Below, piece by piece: positions 52,293 to 63,361 of a stretch of DNA of 64,000 nt (positions within the stretch are counted from its first letter, which is position 1; each line of letters opens with the position of its first letter). Under the pieces are notes generated by a model. It did not search any database and was not told the DNA's origin. It saw only the letters and a program-made list of their open reading frames with translations. Both the position numbers and the translations under genes were made by a program. This DNA comes from Theocolax elegans (taxonomy: Eukaryota > Arthropoda > Insecta > Hymenoptera > Cerocephalidae), in the NCBI GenBank assembly GCA_026168455.1, contig CM047425.1, forward strand, positions 94,925,580-94,989,579, written 5' to 3'.

Positions 52293-54054
52293 ATGTTTGT
52301 TAAAACTGTAAGATATTTTTTTGGGCCAATACATAATACATTTTTTTCTCTTAATATCTGTTGTATGATTTCATCAACTTTCCAAAAATCTAGTCATCTT
52401 AAATGTATTCTATCAGACAAAAATGTTAAAGAGAAAAGTAAATTACTTTATAGAAAACAACCATTTTTTGTAAATAAAGAACTAAGTACTATAAAAGGAA
52501 TTCAAGAAAATATATCAGCACTGCAAATAAAGAAGAGACCTCTTCGGAAAAAAAAATCATTATCTGAAGATGAGGAAACGTCTCTACCCGGTGTATGACT
52601 TTTTAACAGTAAAATATTTAACAATTTTAATAGTTATTTAAATTAAACTAGATAATAAATTTAATGCATAAGAGGTATGCAAAAATAGTGTATTTTTAAC
52701 TTAAAATTAAATTCCTATCAATCTATTTCACTTATGTTAATGGTATATCAAATACAAATGTCCTTTAAAAATTTTTTCAAAATTGATTCTATAATTTTTA
52801 TACTTTATTATTAATTTATTATTATAAATTTATATCTTTGATTATAGTTTTGGTCAGTAAAAGCTTTAGCCACTGCTGAAGAGTATGATTTGGAAAAACT
52901 TGTAAATGGTCTGCTAAAACAAAACCTTTACAATCCTGTGGAAATACGATCATCTGCTAAAGGTACAAAATATAATACAGTAAATATTAAATTTATAACT
53001 TTTATTTTTTAATTATTATTTTTATATTATTAAAATTAAGCTTTAATTGTTAATTTATTTTATTTTGATAATATAACAGTATTTAGTAATATTACTATTT
53101 GTTTTTTTAATTAAGCTCATCCAGATGCAATTCAAGCAATAGCTAAATATGAAGTTGGTATTGAGCCACGTGAAATTTATTTTTTTCGAGAAGGTACTAC
53201 AATAATGTGGAATATATCTGATTTAGAATGCAGTAATTTGCTTTTATTTTTAAAGCAGTATGAAGAAAATGGTTATTCACATGTATTAGTTCAATCTGAA
53301 GGAGAAGTCATGCATTACACATATGCAGAAACTAAGTAAGATTTATTTGCTTAGAAAATTTTTTAATTATTAATTGTTTTAAAACTGAAATTTTTGAATT
53401 TGGTTTTAGTAAGAAAAGTCATCTAAAAGGAGGTGATATATACCTTTCAATAGATGCAAATTTGGATAAATATGCATTTTCAAATGCCATATCACAGTCA
53501 GTTAAATTAGGTATTTGGGAAGCGTCTTTGGATCATTATGTAGATTCAATTGAATTCATAACAGAGGATTTAAAAGCAGGGAGAAAAATCAAAATGACTA
53601 GACAACAAGTTTTAAGAAAACAGGGTGAATTATTTGCTCTAAGACATTTGATTAATTTAAGTTCAGATCTCCTAGACACTCCTGATTTTTATTGGGAACA
53701 TGATGATCTGGAAACACTGTATCAACAGACTTGCGCATATTTCAACATTGCTAAAAGAACTAGGGTAGAGTATAAGTTGCATCTACAATACTAATGTTAA
53801 TACGTAAAGTAAACTGTAGTAATAAATATTTGTATTTATAGGTAATGAATGAAAAATTAAATCACTGCGTTGAATTAGTTGAACTACTCTCATCGCATTT
53901 AAGTGATAGACATCATGTACGTTTAGAATGGATGATTATTGTTTTAATTATGGTAGAAGTGGGCTTTGAAATTTTACACTACACAGATAGATACTTAGCA
54001 AAACAAGAAAGTGAAGAAGCAGAAATAGGAAACTACAATACGTTACCACAGTGA
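52293..54054 (+). CDS. RMND1: RMND1, mitochondrial DUF155-family protein
   Basis: Five exons (52293-52592, 52848-52962, 53116-53335, 53410-53764, 53842-54054) join in phase into 400 residues; human RMND1 is 449. The first exon gives a Phe/Lys/Arg-rich, acid-poor start typical of a mitochondrial presequence. The DUF155 core is clear: EIYFFREGTTIMWN, YAFSNAISQSVKLGIWEASL, GELFALRHLINLSSDLLDTP and the VMNEKLNHC exon. A C-terminal hydrophobic segment (about 360-376) follows LEWMIIVLIM and should anchor it in the inner membrane. RMND1 is needed for translation of mitochondrially encoded proteins. The gene is divergent to copy E and looks complete and intact. Confidence 0.93.
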
Positions 54055-54225
54055 TATTAGTAGCTTCAATTTTATTCAAGAAAATCATACTTTTTTACTT
54101 GTATAGAATACATTTTTAGTAAAAATAGAATAGTTATATTTAAATTCTTAAGGAGTAAGTAGTAATTAAAACTATTAAATACAAAAATGTATTAATAAAC
54201 ATGTTATTAATTTTGTTCTACAAAC

Positions 54226-54231
54226 AATAAA
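54226..54231 (+). terminator. Probable RMND1 polyadenylation signal
   Basis: AATAAA about 170 nt after the RMND1 stop codon, followed by a T-rich stretch. Confidence 0.45.
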
Positions 54232-54538
54232 GTATTTTACTTTTGTTAAAATAATTAATATTTGAATATATAATAGATTTAAAAGGAAAAAACTGAATCC
54301 AAGTAAGAAAAGTAAAAGTTACAAATATGGGTATCATTTTAATAGACGTCGGTATGGTAAATTACATTTATTGGTAGTTACATTTTTATACATAATTTAA
54401 TGTACAATTTTTATAAACATTGAGTTGTTAGAGTTTTCAATATAAATGGTACATTATTATCGTATTAAACTTATAAAATTATTAGATTAAATTTTTGATA
54501 TATGCATATTAAAACTGTATATATTTTTAAAATATAGT

Positions 54539-54541
<3 letters not shown>

Positions 54542-54581
<40 letters not shown>
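54542..54581. repeat. (TA)n microsatellite
   Basis: About 19 TA units in the RMND1 to receptor-like gene spacer. The rest of this roughly 960-bp spacer is AT-rich with nothing recognised. Confidence 0.9.
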
Positions 54582-54582
<1 letters not shown>

Positions 54583-55019
54583 GTAATATAGTAGTCCATT
54601 ATATTACCATAATACCAAATATTTCTATTATCAATAATATACATATATATACTTATTTAATTTCACTTTCGTCGAAATAAGAATAAACAAAGCAGTTTTT
54701 TGCAGAATAGAATTTTTTTTATTATTTTATAAAAATAAATAGACAATATTTAGTTCAAGATCTTGTTATTAGCATTTATAACTTTTAAACATAAAAATTA
54801 AAAACTCACATACATTATTTGAACGTGTTTAAAAAGAAACGTAATATTACATTGTTATAATCGTCATAATAAGCGACAAATCAATAGCCATTCAAAAACT
54901 AATATAAAATATACCATATTATCGATTTTCCACGAGGTTTCATATATTACCTTTGAAATAATAGAGAACATGTTTCAGTGCTCGCACAACGATTTTACTA
55001 GTTAGACGTAAAATATAAA

Positions 55020-56237
55020 ATGAAATACATTATTATACTATCTCACATTTTAAACATTTGCATTGCTAATATAATTTTAAACGATCCTGAGTGGTTAAAA
55101 CATATAAAATATTGCGTTCGTCAAGGTAACTCAAAAAATCATGCATTGATAATTACAGACAATGTCATCACCAACAACTCGAAAATTATTAATTCAGTCA
55201 CAGAGGAAATTCTAAAAATTACTCCTGGAATAGTAATCGACGTGTTGGAATTCAATTTTGTAAGAAACTCTACCGACTTCGTATACAATAAACCATTGTA
55301 CGAAATGTTACGTTCGAATGTATTCATCGTTTACGTTTGTGGACTGAAAAACAATACCTGTACAAAGTTACAAGATTTTTACGCTTCTTTGCGAGTTTTA
55401 CCAAAATTTATCGTAATCGCAATAGATTATAAACATTTAATAGTTTACAGAAACTTTGCTTGTTTGAGTAAAAATAAAAAATTGATACAAATCAATGAAT
55501 ATGAATTGAATTATAATAAAATTGAGTCAAAGTTGATCGATGGTCATGATATTAGCATAGCGTTAAATCGAAACCGATCGTTAATGAAAAACACGAAGCT
55601 TTACGATCGCAACCTGGTCGTCGACCTAGATATTTATCCTCGTAGCTCATCATTCGAAAACAATTTGAAATATTCAATACCAATGACGATCGTAGTGTCA
55701 ATAATTATTTTGATTAAAATATATCACCGATTAAACTCGATCGATACTTCAAAGATAGTAGCTATTGAAAAATTATTATTTTTTATATCGACTATCATAT
55801 TTCTTGTCAATTTCTTAATTATTATGAAAATATACTTGGATAACAATTTAAGAGGCAATTGTCGAAAATACCCATCGCATTGCATAAGAAACAAGATGAT
55901 CGATAAAGCAATTGTTGAGCGGTATCGAAATTTTGGTACGGTAAATGGTGAATCGACCTTGTATAACAATTCAGAAAAATCAAATAAGATGCATCAACTC
56001 AGACTTTTGGAGTCTGGATTATTACAGAAATGGTACAACGTCGAAACGATGATTAATGGCTCGGACGATAACGATGAAAATATTAAAGCCCGAGAGTCGA
56101 CCAGGAAGTTCGTCTATCATTTAGTTATAATGATCGTTAATGGATCTTTGATAGTTTTGTTTATGTTTTTCGGTGAATGCATTATCCATGCCCAAAAAAT
56201 GTCCGAAACGAGGTTGCGTTATCTTTATTATAATTGA
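55020..56237 (+). CDS. Single-exon divergent ionotropic-receptor-like membrane protein
   Basis: A 405-residue uninterrupted frame. It has an N-terminal signal peptide (about 1-16), an extracellular part with Cys32, 107, 114 and 148, a membrane segment at about 218-235, a second at about 251-273, an extracellular loop (Cys281, 288) and a third membrane segment at about 366-388. The block LRLLESGLLQKW (327-338) followed by a final membrane helix ending GECI matches the C-terminal pattern of insect ionotropic receptors (..ESGl..kW, then TM3 and a closing Glu). The ligand-binding half between TM2 and that block is only about 55 residues, much shorter than in typical IRs, and no clear pore loop is seen. 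So it is a reduced, possibly non-channel relative, or a very divergent receptor. Intronless, intact; codon use gives no sign of decay. Confidence 0.55.
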   Translation: MKYIIILSHILNICIANIILNDPEWLKHIKYCVRQGNSKNHALIITDNVITNNSKIINSVTEEILKITPGIVIDVLEFNFVRNSTDFVYNKPLYEMLRSNVFIVYVCGLKNNTCTKLQDFYASLRVLPKFIVIAIDYKHLIVYRNFACLSKNKKLIQINEYELNYNKIESKLIDGHDISIALNRNRSLMKNTKLYDRNLVVDLDIYPRSSSFENNLKYSIPMTIVVSIIILIKIYHRLNSIDTSKIVAIEKLLFFISTIIFLVNFLIIMKIYLDNNLRGNCRKYPSHCIRNKMIDKAIVERYRNFGTVNGESTLYNNSEKSNKMHQLRLLESGLLQKWYNVETMINGSDDNDENIKARESTRKFVYHLVIMIVNGSLIVLFMFFGECIIHAQKMSETRLRYLYYN

Positions 56238-58079
56238 TTTTTTAAACTTAACTTTACGAGTGTGTATAAAATGAATATTGTAATAATACTTGATATTTTT
56301 GTATACCAATTTATACGGAATGATTGATGATATGGAAATGGATGTACATATGAATAAAGTTATGAAGTTTGTTTAAAAAAAAGTGTTAATTACATTTGAA
56401 AAAAATATAGGTAACTAAAAAAAGAGAACATTATTTTTGTATGATTATTCACAAAAGTACTGAATATTTTTTTACACCGGATCACGTACTTTCATGCTTT
56501 AATGTATTTAAAATGCACAAACACAACACAATCTAAATCAAAAGATATTTAGGCAATTCTATTTGATCTCCTTATATAATTATTATTTTCACAATAATAT
56601 TAATATAATAATGAAAATAATATTTAAACGTAACAATGACAATTAATTACTCGTATTGGTATACGTTTCAATGGGATTCAATTTAACTAAACTTGCATCC
56701 TCATTACTGTGGAGTCACAAATTTTCGCCAAGTAATCAGTGAAGTTCAGTATTGAATTTGAAACCGCAATGAAGAAATATCATCTTAAAGTTTTAAAAAT
56801 ACCGTTCCTAAAACATTAGAGATCGAACGTACCCTATCTACCGGGACCATATATTTATGCTGTGTACACCTATTATATTATATTACCGACATTATTATAC
56901 AATATCTGTAATTAATCTCGATCGATTGTTTATCAACTACTTAATCACATTTAATAAGTTGTACGATTAAAAAATGTTGAACAATACATACACTTGTTAA
57001 TACAACTGTTTTTAATACATGTCATTGAAATGGTATTAGACAACTGTTTAAAAAATCAATGATCTTTTATATACACCAAAAGTCTATATGTCGATATAAA
57101 CAAAGCAAATATATTTTGTGCCGTCAGGTGATACATACGTTTCAATTTTAATTTTTTTTAAACAACTTAATTCTCTGAGATAAATAAGTTACAGTTAAAC
57201 TAGAATAATTGGCAAAGCAAACTTCAATAGGTAGTATGATTGGTGCTATAGAAATTAAGTAAAATACTGTTTTACTGCACTTTTTACTATTTATAATCGA
57301 ATTTTAACTGCTTACTAAACATGTTAATTTTGTAATTATTTAAGATTTTTCTTATTATATATATTCTATAATTACGTCTGAAATCTAAAAAAATTATTAA
57401 TTACAAAATAAAATGAAACAAATGTAGAAAAGAAAAATCAATGTATTTTACTGGTGCTTATTATATTATTATATACATTTTATATCAATATAAAATAAAA
57501 CAAAACAATAAAAATTACAAAACAATTTCTATCAAATTTTGTTACGTCAGTGTTCGCATAGGATACTTAATGTTTATTGTTTACAACTTTCTCAATCGTT
57601 TCTTATCACGTTCTTTCGAATGATTCACCTCTTTACAAGCTTTTTTTCTTGATTCATACCTACACCCACTACTGTTGTATACAGTTAAAATTGGTATAAA
57701 AAGGGTCTTTTAGTCGCATCTATATAGAATTAAATCAAATTAAATTGAAAAAAATAATTGATTTATTTGACTAGGTATATACATATATAGTTTATTACAA
57801 TATTTTTATCAAAAATAATGAAAATATGGATCGTCTCCCGGTTTTCCATATAATTTCGATCGCTATTATTCGAAAACATACAAAACATTGCTTTACAGAT
57901 AATTTAAAAGAAAAATAATTCGGTATAATTATTAATGTAAAATTGTAATTTAAAAAAATTCAAGATCCCATTGATAATTCCAATGGACTGGGAAATTCCA
58001 TTTAAGGTCGGAGTAAGGTGTGCTGGTGGTGTCAATTGAAGTAATTGGCCTTATACCAGCTTCAAAACAGTTTCCTCGC

Positions 58080-58082
<3 letters not shown>
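56238..58082. other. AT-rich intergenic region
   Basis: I see no credible exon. The interval 57641-57851 recurs at 63789-64000. Confidence 0.5.

Positions 58083-58125
<43 letters not shown>
58083..58125. repeat. (TA)n microsatellite
   Basis: About 21 TA units upstream of the RhoGAP gene. Confidence 0.9.
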
Positions 58126-58131
<6 letters not shown>

Positions 58132-58689
58132 GGAACTGTACCGCGTTCATTGATGGACGCGTCGTCGGTCGACGTATTAATATATACATATTTATAATAA
58201 TAAATGCAATGAGTATAGACCTGTATGCATAATCAAGATATGTACCGCAGTATTATTATTCGTTAGGTGTCGATATAGAACACGATCCTTTCGTTATTCG
58301 AAGCCATATTGATTTTGAGAATAAACGCGTACCTGTATACAAGTGGGAAAGAGATAAAAGGCAAGGAAGGTATACCTGATAGATGAGAGAGTAACGAAAA
58401 ACTTGTAGAACATTTTACATTTAGTTACATGCTTGCTCAAGTATATATCGTTATGCATATATATATATATACCTGGTGTAGAAAATCACATTCGCACATG
58501 TGTATATATATAGTTATATGCGCGAAATGCAAGCGCAACAATAAGAGAGAGAGAGAGAGAGAAGGTATATAGAGACGAAAAAGAAGAGGTGTGGCTGAGA
58601 ACCCACAAACGAGGGATAAGGAAAGACGATATATATACCGACCTGGGGGGGATACACAGCGCAAGAGCGAGAGAGAGAGAGAGAGAGAG

Positions 58690-58801
58690 AAGGAGCTAGT
58701 GGTCGGTCGGCACTCGGCACTCGGTATACTCGACTCTTCCCCCGTTTTCGGGCATCGAATAGAGAGCCCGAGCCGAGCAGTAGCTGCCCGAGAGGAGGCT
58801 C
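58690..58801 (+). other. Probable non-coding first exon of the RhoGAP gene
   Basis: A GC-rich stretch ending in CTCG|GTAAGTGG, a strong splice donor. It is preceded by GA-rich DNA. No start codon in a good frame precedes the donor. It lies about 0.9 kb upstream of the RhoGAP coding start on the same strand, so it is a likely 5' UTR exon. The same sequence recurs at about 63362-63477. Confidence 0.4.
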
Positions 58802-59698
58802 GGTAAGTGGATGCGCGCGTCTCGCCGCGGCGATGTTTTCGTTCGAGCCGCGCACGAGAATCAGGTGGAACAGCGTCCTCGACGTTTGACGCGTATACCT
58901 ATACGATGGCAAACATGACGACTACGTAAATATTCCCGAGAGAGAAAAATAGACTTGGATTTTTCTGGTCTTGGATTTACCTGACCCTTACGAAGTTACG
59001 TACATCTCGGATTTTAACATGGAGGAGGATATCTAGTGTCACCTGCAAGGGTTAGTTTCATTATTATGAAAAACCCATTCGTTTTTCCTTCATTTTATTT
59101 TACTTCATTTATAAGTAGCTTCTTCCTATTATTCTTCGACTCTTCCTTTATTTCTTATATTGTGATTTACTACCTCCATCCCTTCCTCTAGCTCTCCTCT
59201 GTTTCTCTCTCTCTCTATCTCTCTCTCTCTCTCGTTCTCTCGCTCGCTCTCCTCCATTCCCTTTTAACAAGATCTTGTAACTTTCTCTTTTCTCTCTCCC
59301 TCGCTCTCTCGCTTCGTCGCTCTCTTTTTCACTCTTTGTACTACCTATCTCTAGCACGGACACGGCAGTCTCTGCGAGAGATTAGGTTATGCTCTAGGCG
59401 TCATCGCCAAGGGCTACCGTCAAGCTAGGTCGCGGAGACGCGCGCGCGGGAGAAAGGAACGCGCGCGTGAGAGAAAAAGAGAGAGAGAGAGAGAGAAAGC
59501 GAAAGTCTCCTCTTGGAGAAGGGGTAGACAGTCTGAACGCGTACGACATCGTAAATCACCGTTAATCGTGGCAGGATAACCTGGCCACCCGCACACTATT
59601 GCAGTTATTCTGAACCACCTCCTGGGAATTCTAATGTTGGGGTAGCTGTTCTTTACAAACTGGACCTTCGACGAGAAGATAACTTCGAAGGAGACAAG

Positions 59699-61106
59699 AT
59701 GAGTAGCTGGACCGAAAGGATGCACCGGCGTGCAGCTACTCTTGGCAATGTAGTCACTAGTTGTGGACATCCATCGTCAGTGTCACCTTATCCCAGACGA
59801 TTAGAGAAGTTAGTTTTGATTATTTTAACTATTACTTCAAAATAGGTTCAATATATCTCTTTCAAATACTCTAATTGCATAGATAAAAATAAGTGGACAA
59901 GTGGATTTAAATTTATGGCAATTGTAACTAATTTTTGTTTCTCTGTAAATACATAGGAATAAGTATATAGAAAATCTTAAATTTTTAAAGAGTCAGCGTT
60001 AATAAAGTTATAAAATTAGGGCAACCATGTAATTTAATTATCCTATACTTAAAAATACATTAGTCAAATTTCATGCAGTAAATTTAGCTTAAAAAGAAAA
60101 TACAAGGCACTGAAAATTATGTAATACAAATACATGTGTTTAAATTTGAACTTATGCATTTTCCTTATATATTTACTTTTATTAGTCATAGGTTAACAGA
60201 TAAATAGTTGTATTAATTATTTACTATTAGTATTGTTTACAATTAAAAAAACTTTGAAACAATATTACACATAAAATGTACTTGATATCATGTTTTAACT
60301 CTATTATTTTTTTAAATATCTTCAAATGATTACATTATTCTAATTTTTTATAAAGGGTAAAATTTGGAGTACCACTTGATGAAGTTTGCAAGAATGATAT
60401 TCCTGGCCCATTATTGGTAAATTTTTTTTAAATTTTATATAATAATTTAAAAATTTATTCAAATTAGTAACTAATTTATTTGATTATAATAGGTTTTAAT
60501 TCTGAAACTCAATAAAGAAGCTCCTTTACGAAAAGATGTATTTCGAGCTCCTGGACACCAGGGTAACATGAAGAAACTCATTCACTTTCTTCAAACTGGA
60601 CGATTAGTAAACATGGATAATTTCAGTGTTTATACAATAGCAAGTGTTCTCAAAAAATTTTTGCGAAAAATCCCTGGTGGTGTTTTTGGAAGAGAAGGAG
60701 AGCAACAACTATTTAGTGTAATTAAATTGGATAGTATAGAACAACAAAGGGACCAGATACACAAGTAAGCTATATTTTAAATCTTCCTCAAACATTAGAC
60801 AAGATATAAATCTATTAGTTTATGTTTATAGTCAAATAACAATAACATTATTTTTAATTTCAACATACTTTATCATATTCTCATATAAAATTTAATATTT
60901 CTAGTTTAATTACTTCTCTACCAATTTATACACAACGCCTGCTGGTATTGTTATTCGGAACATTCAGGGTGGTAGCAGTAAACAGTGAAAGAGCCAGAAC
61001 AGGCATGACAAGCGAAGCTCTGGGTGTATCTGTAGCACCATCTTTTTTCCAAAGTTGTGTTAGCGATGGAAAAACAGCAAAAATGGAAGATGTGCTCAGG
61101 TTCAAG
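59699..61106 (+). CDS. RhoGAP-domain protein, 5' part
   Basis: Exons 59699-59808, 60356-60416, 60493-60764 and 60905-61106 join in phase into 215 residues, with no stop at the end. The N-terminus is MSSWTERMHRRAATLGN. The RhoGAP domain begins at VKFGVPLDEV (about residue 38). It has FRAPG, where the catalytic arginine finger (G-hydrophobic-Y/F-R-x-S/P-G) is expected, then VLKKFLRKIPGGVF, TSLPIYTQRLLVLLFGTF and ALGVSVAPSFF, matching the conserved helices that bind the Rho GTPase. It would speed GTP hydrolysis by a Rho-family protein in the cytosol. The last exon ends at a donor (AAG|GTGTAC) that is also the centre of a palindrome, so the downstream gene is not reached. I cannot name the exact orthologue. 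Confidence 0.8.
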
Positions 61107-61114
61107 GTGTACAC

Positions 61115-62514
61115 CTTGAACCTGAGCACATCTTCCATTTTTGCTGTTTTTCCATCGCTAACACAACTTTGGAAAAAAGATGGTGCTACAGATACACCCA
61201 GAGCTTCGCTTGTCATGCCTGTTCTGGCTCTTTCACTGTTTACTGCTACCACCCTGAATGTTCCGAATAACAATACCAGCAGGCGTTGTGTATAAATTGG
61301 TAGAGAAGTAATTAAACTAGAAAATATTAAATTTTATATGAGAATATGATAAAGTATGTTGAAATTAAAAATAATGTTATTGTTATTTGACTATAACATA
61401 AACTACTAGATTTATATCTTGTCTAATGTTTGAGGAAGATTTAAAATATAGCTTACTTGTGTATCTGGTCCCTTTGTTGTTCTATACTATCCAATTTAAT
61501 ACACTAAATAGTTGTTGCTCTCCTTCTCTTCCAAAAACACCACCAGGGATTTTTCGCAAAAATTTTTTGAGAACCACTTGCTATTGTATAAACACTGAAA
61601 TTATCCCTGTTTACTAATGTCCAGTTGAAGAAAGTGAATGAGTTTCTTCATGTTACCCTGGTGTCCAGGAGCTCGAAATACATCTTTTCGTAAGGAGCTT
61701 CTTTATTGAGTTTTCAGAATTAAAACCTATTATAATCAAATAATTAGTTACTAATTTGAATAAATTTTAAATTATTATATAAAATTTAAAAAAAATTTAC
61801 CAATAATGGGCCAGGAATATCATTCTTGCAAACTTCATCAAGTGGTACTCCAATTTTACCCTTTATAAAAATTAGAATAATGTAATCATTTGAAGATATT
61901 TAAAAAATAATAGAGTTAAAACATGATATCAAGTACATTTTATGTGTAATATTGTTTCAAAGTTTTTTTAATTGTAAACAATACTAATAGTAAATAATTA
62001 ATACAACTATTATCTGTTAACCTATGACTAATAAAGTAAATATATAAGGAAAATGCATAAGTTCAAATTTAAAACACATGTATTTTGTATTACATAATTT
62101 TCAGTGCCTTGTATTTTTCTTTTTAAGCTAAATTTACTGCATGAACATTTGACTAATGTATTTTTAAGTATAGGATAATTAAATTACATGGTTGCCCTAA
62201 TTTTATAACTTTATTAACGCTGACTCTTTAAAATTTAAGATTTTTCTATATACTTATTCCTATGTATTTACAGAGAAACAAAAATTAGTTACAATTGCCA
62301 TAAATTTAAATCCACTTGTCCACTTATTTTTATCTATGCAATTAGAGTATTTGAAAGAGATATATTGAACCTATTTGAAGTAATAGTTAAAATAATCAAA
62401 ACTACCTTCTCTAATCGTCTGGGATAAGGTGACACTGACGATGGATGTCCACAACTAGTGACTACATTGCCAGAGTAGCTGCACGCGGTGCATCCTTTCG
62501 GTCCAGCTACTCAT
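61115..62514 (-). pseudogene. Inverted duplicate of the RhoGAP 5' part, with indels
   Basis: Reverse-complement copy of 59699-61106. The exon nearest the centre (61115-61316) is identical, but the farther exons carry 1-bp losses and substitutions that break the frame: in the ATG exon (near 62487 and 62472), in the small exon (near 61852), and a replaced ATG plus indels near 61615-61630. As written it could not encode the protein. Confidence 0.7.
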
Positions 62515-62972
62515 CTTGTCTCCTTCGAAGTTATCTTCTCGTCGAAGGTCCAGTTTGTAAAGAACAGCTACCCCAACATTAGAATTCCCAGGAGGTGGTT
62601 CAGAATAACTGCAATAGTGTGCGGGTGGCCAGGTTATCCTGCCACGATTAACGGTGATTTACGATGTCGTACGCGTTCAGACTGTCTACCCCTTCTCCAA
62701 GAGGAGACTTTCGCTCTCTCTCTCTCTCTCTTTTTCTCTCACGCGCGCGTTCCTTTCTCCCGCGCGCGCGTCTCCGCGACCTAGCTTGACGGTAGCCCTT
62801 GGCGATGACGCCTAGAGCATAACCTAATCTCTCGCAGAGACTGCCGTGTCCGTGCTAGAGATAGGTAGTACAAAGAGTGAAAAAGAGAGCGACGAAGCGA
62901 GAGAGCGAGGGAGAGAGAAAAGAGAAAGTTACAAGATCTTGTTAAAAGGGAATGGAGGAGAGCGAGCGAGAG

Positions 62973-63022
<50 letters not shown>

Positions 63023-63025
<3 letters not shown>

Positions 63026-63361
63026 ATATAGAGACGAAAAAGAAGAGGTGTGGCTGAGAACCCACAAACGAGGGATAAGGAAAGACGATATATACCGACC
63101 TGGGGGGGATACACAGCGCGAGAGAGAGAGAGAGGTATATAGAGACGAAAAAGAAGAGGTGTGGCTGAGAACCCACAAACGAGGGATAAGGAAAGACGAT
63201 ATATACCGACCTGGGGGGGATACACAGCGCAAGAGCGAGAGAGAGAGAGAGGTATATAGAGACGAAAAAGAAGAGGTGTGGCTGAGAACCCACAAACGAG
63301 GGATAAGGAAAGACGATATATACCGACCTGGGGGGGATACACAGCGCGAGAGAGAGAGAGA
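63023..63361. repeat. Tandem triplication of a ~112-117 bp unit
   Basis: Units start GGTATATAGAGACGAAAAAG at 63023, 63134 and 63251 and end in a GA run. The single-copy version is at 58565-58690. Units differ by GCGCGAGAG versus GCGCAAGAGCGAGAG, so copies 1 and 3 are alike and copy 2 matches the original. Long open frames across it on both strands are artefacts. Confidence 0.9.

Larger units (their letters stand above)
59222..62999. repeat. Large palindrome (inverted repeat, no spacer)
   Basis: Arms of about 1.89 kb meet with no spacer between 61110 and 61111; position x pairs with about 122221 minus x. The match includes all four RhoGAP exons and introns. The arms differ by scattered single-base indels and a few substitutions (for example the homopolymers near 60130/62080 and 60190/62018, and GCACCGGCG versus GCACCGCG near 59732/62488). 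Outer ends lie in GA/CT repeats. It is either a recent inverted duplication or a foldback chimera from sequencing or assembly. Confidence 0.9.

Noticed and set aside
55020..56237. Confident naming as a specific IR family member
   Set aside because: Only the C-terminal pattern is IR-like; the rest is too diverged to assign.
59420..59770. 116-residue minus-strand open frame (and its mirror at 62488-62784)
   Set aside because: It is antisense to the RhoGAP ATG exon and its 5' UTR; the plus-strand reading joins in phase to a recognisable RhoGAP domain.
60926..61295. Two identical 115-residue open frames on opposite strands
   Set aside because: They are the mirror images created by the palindrome. 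The real coding there is exon 60905-61106 and its inverted copy.
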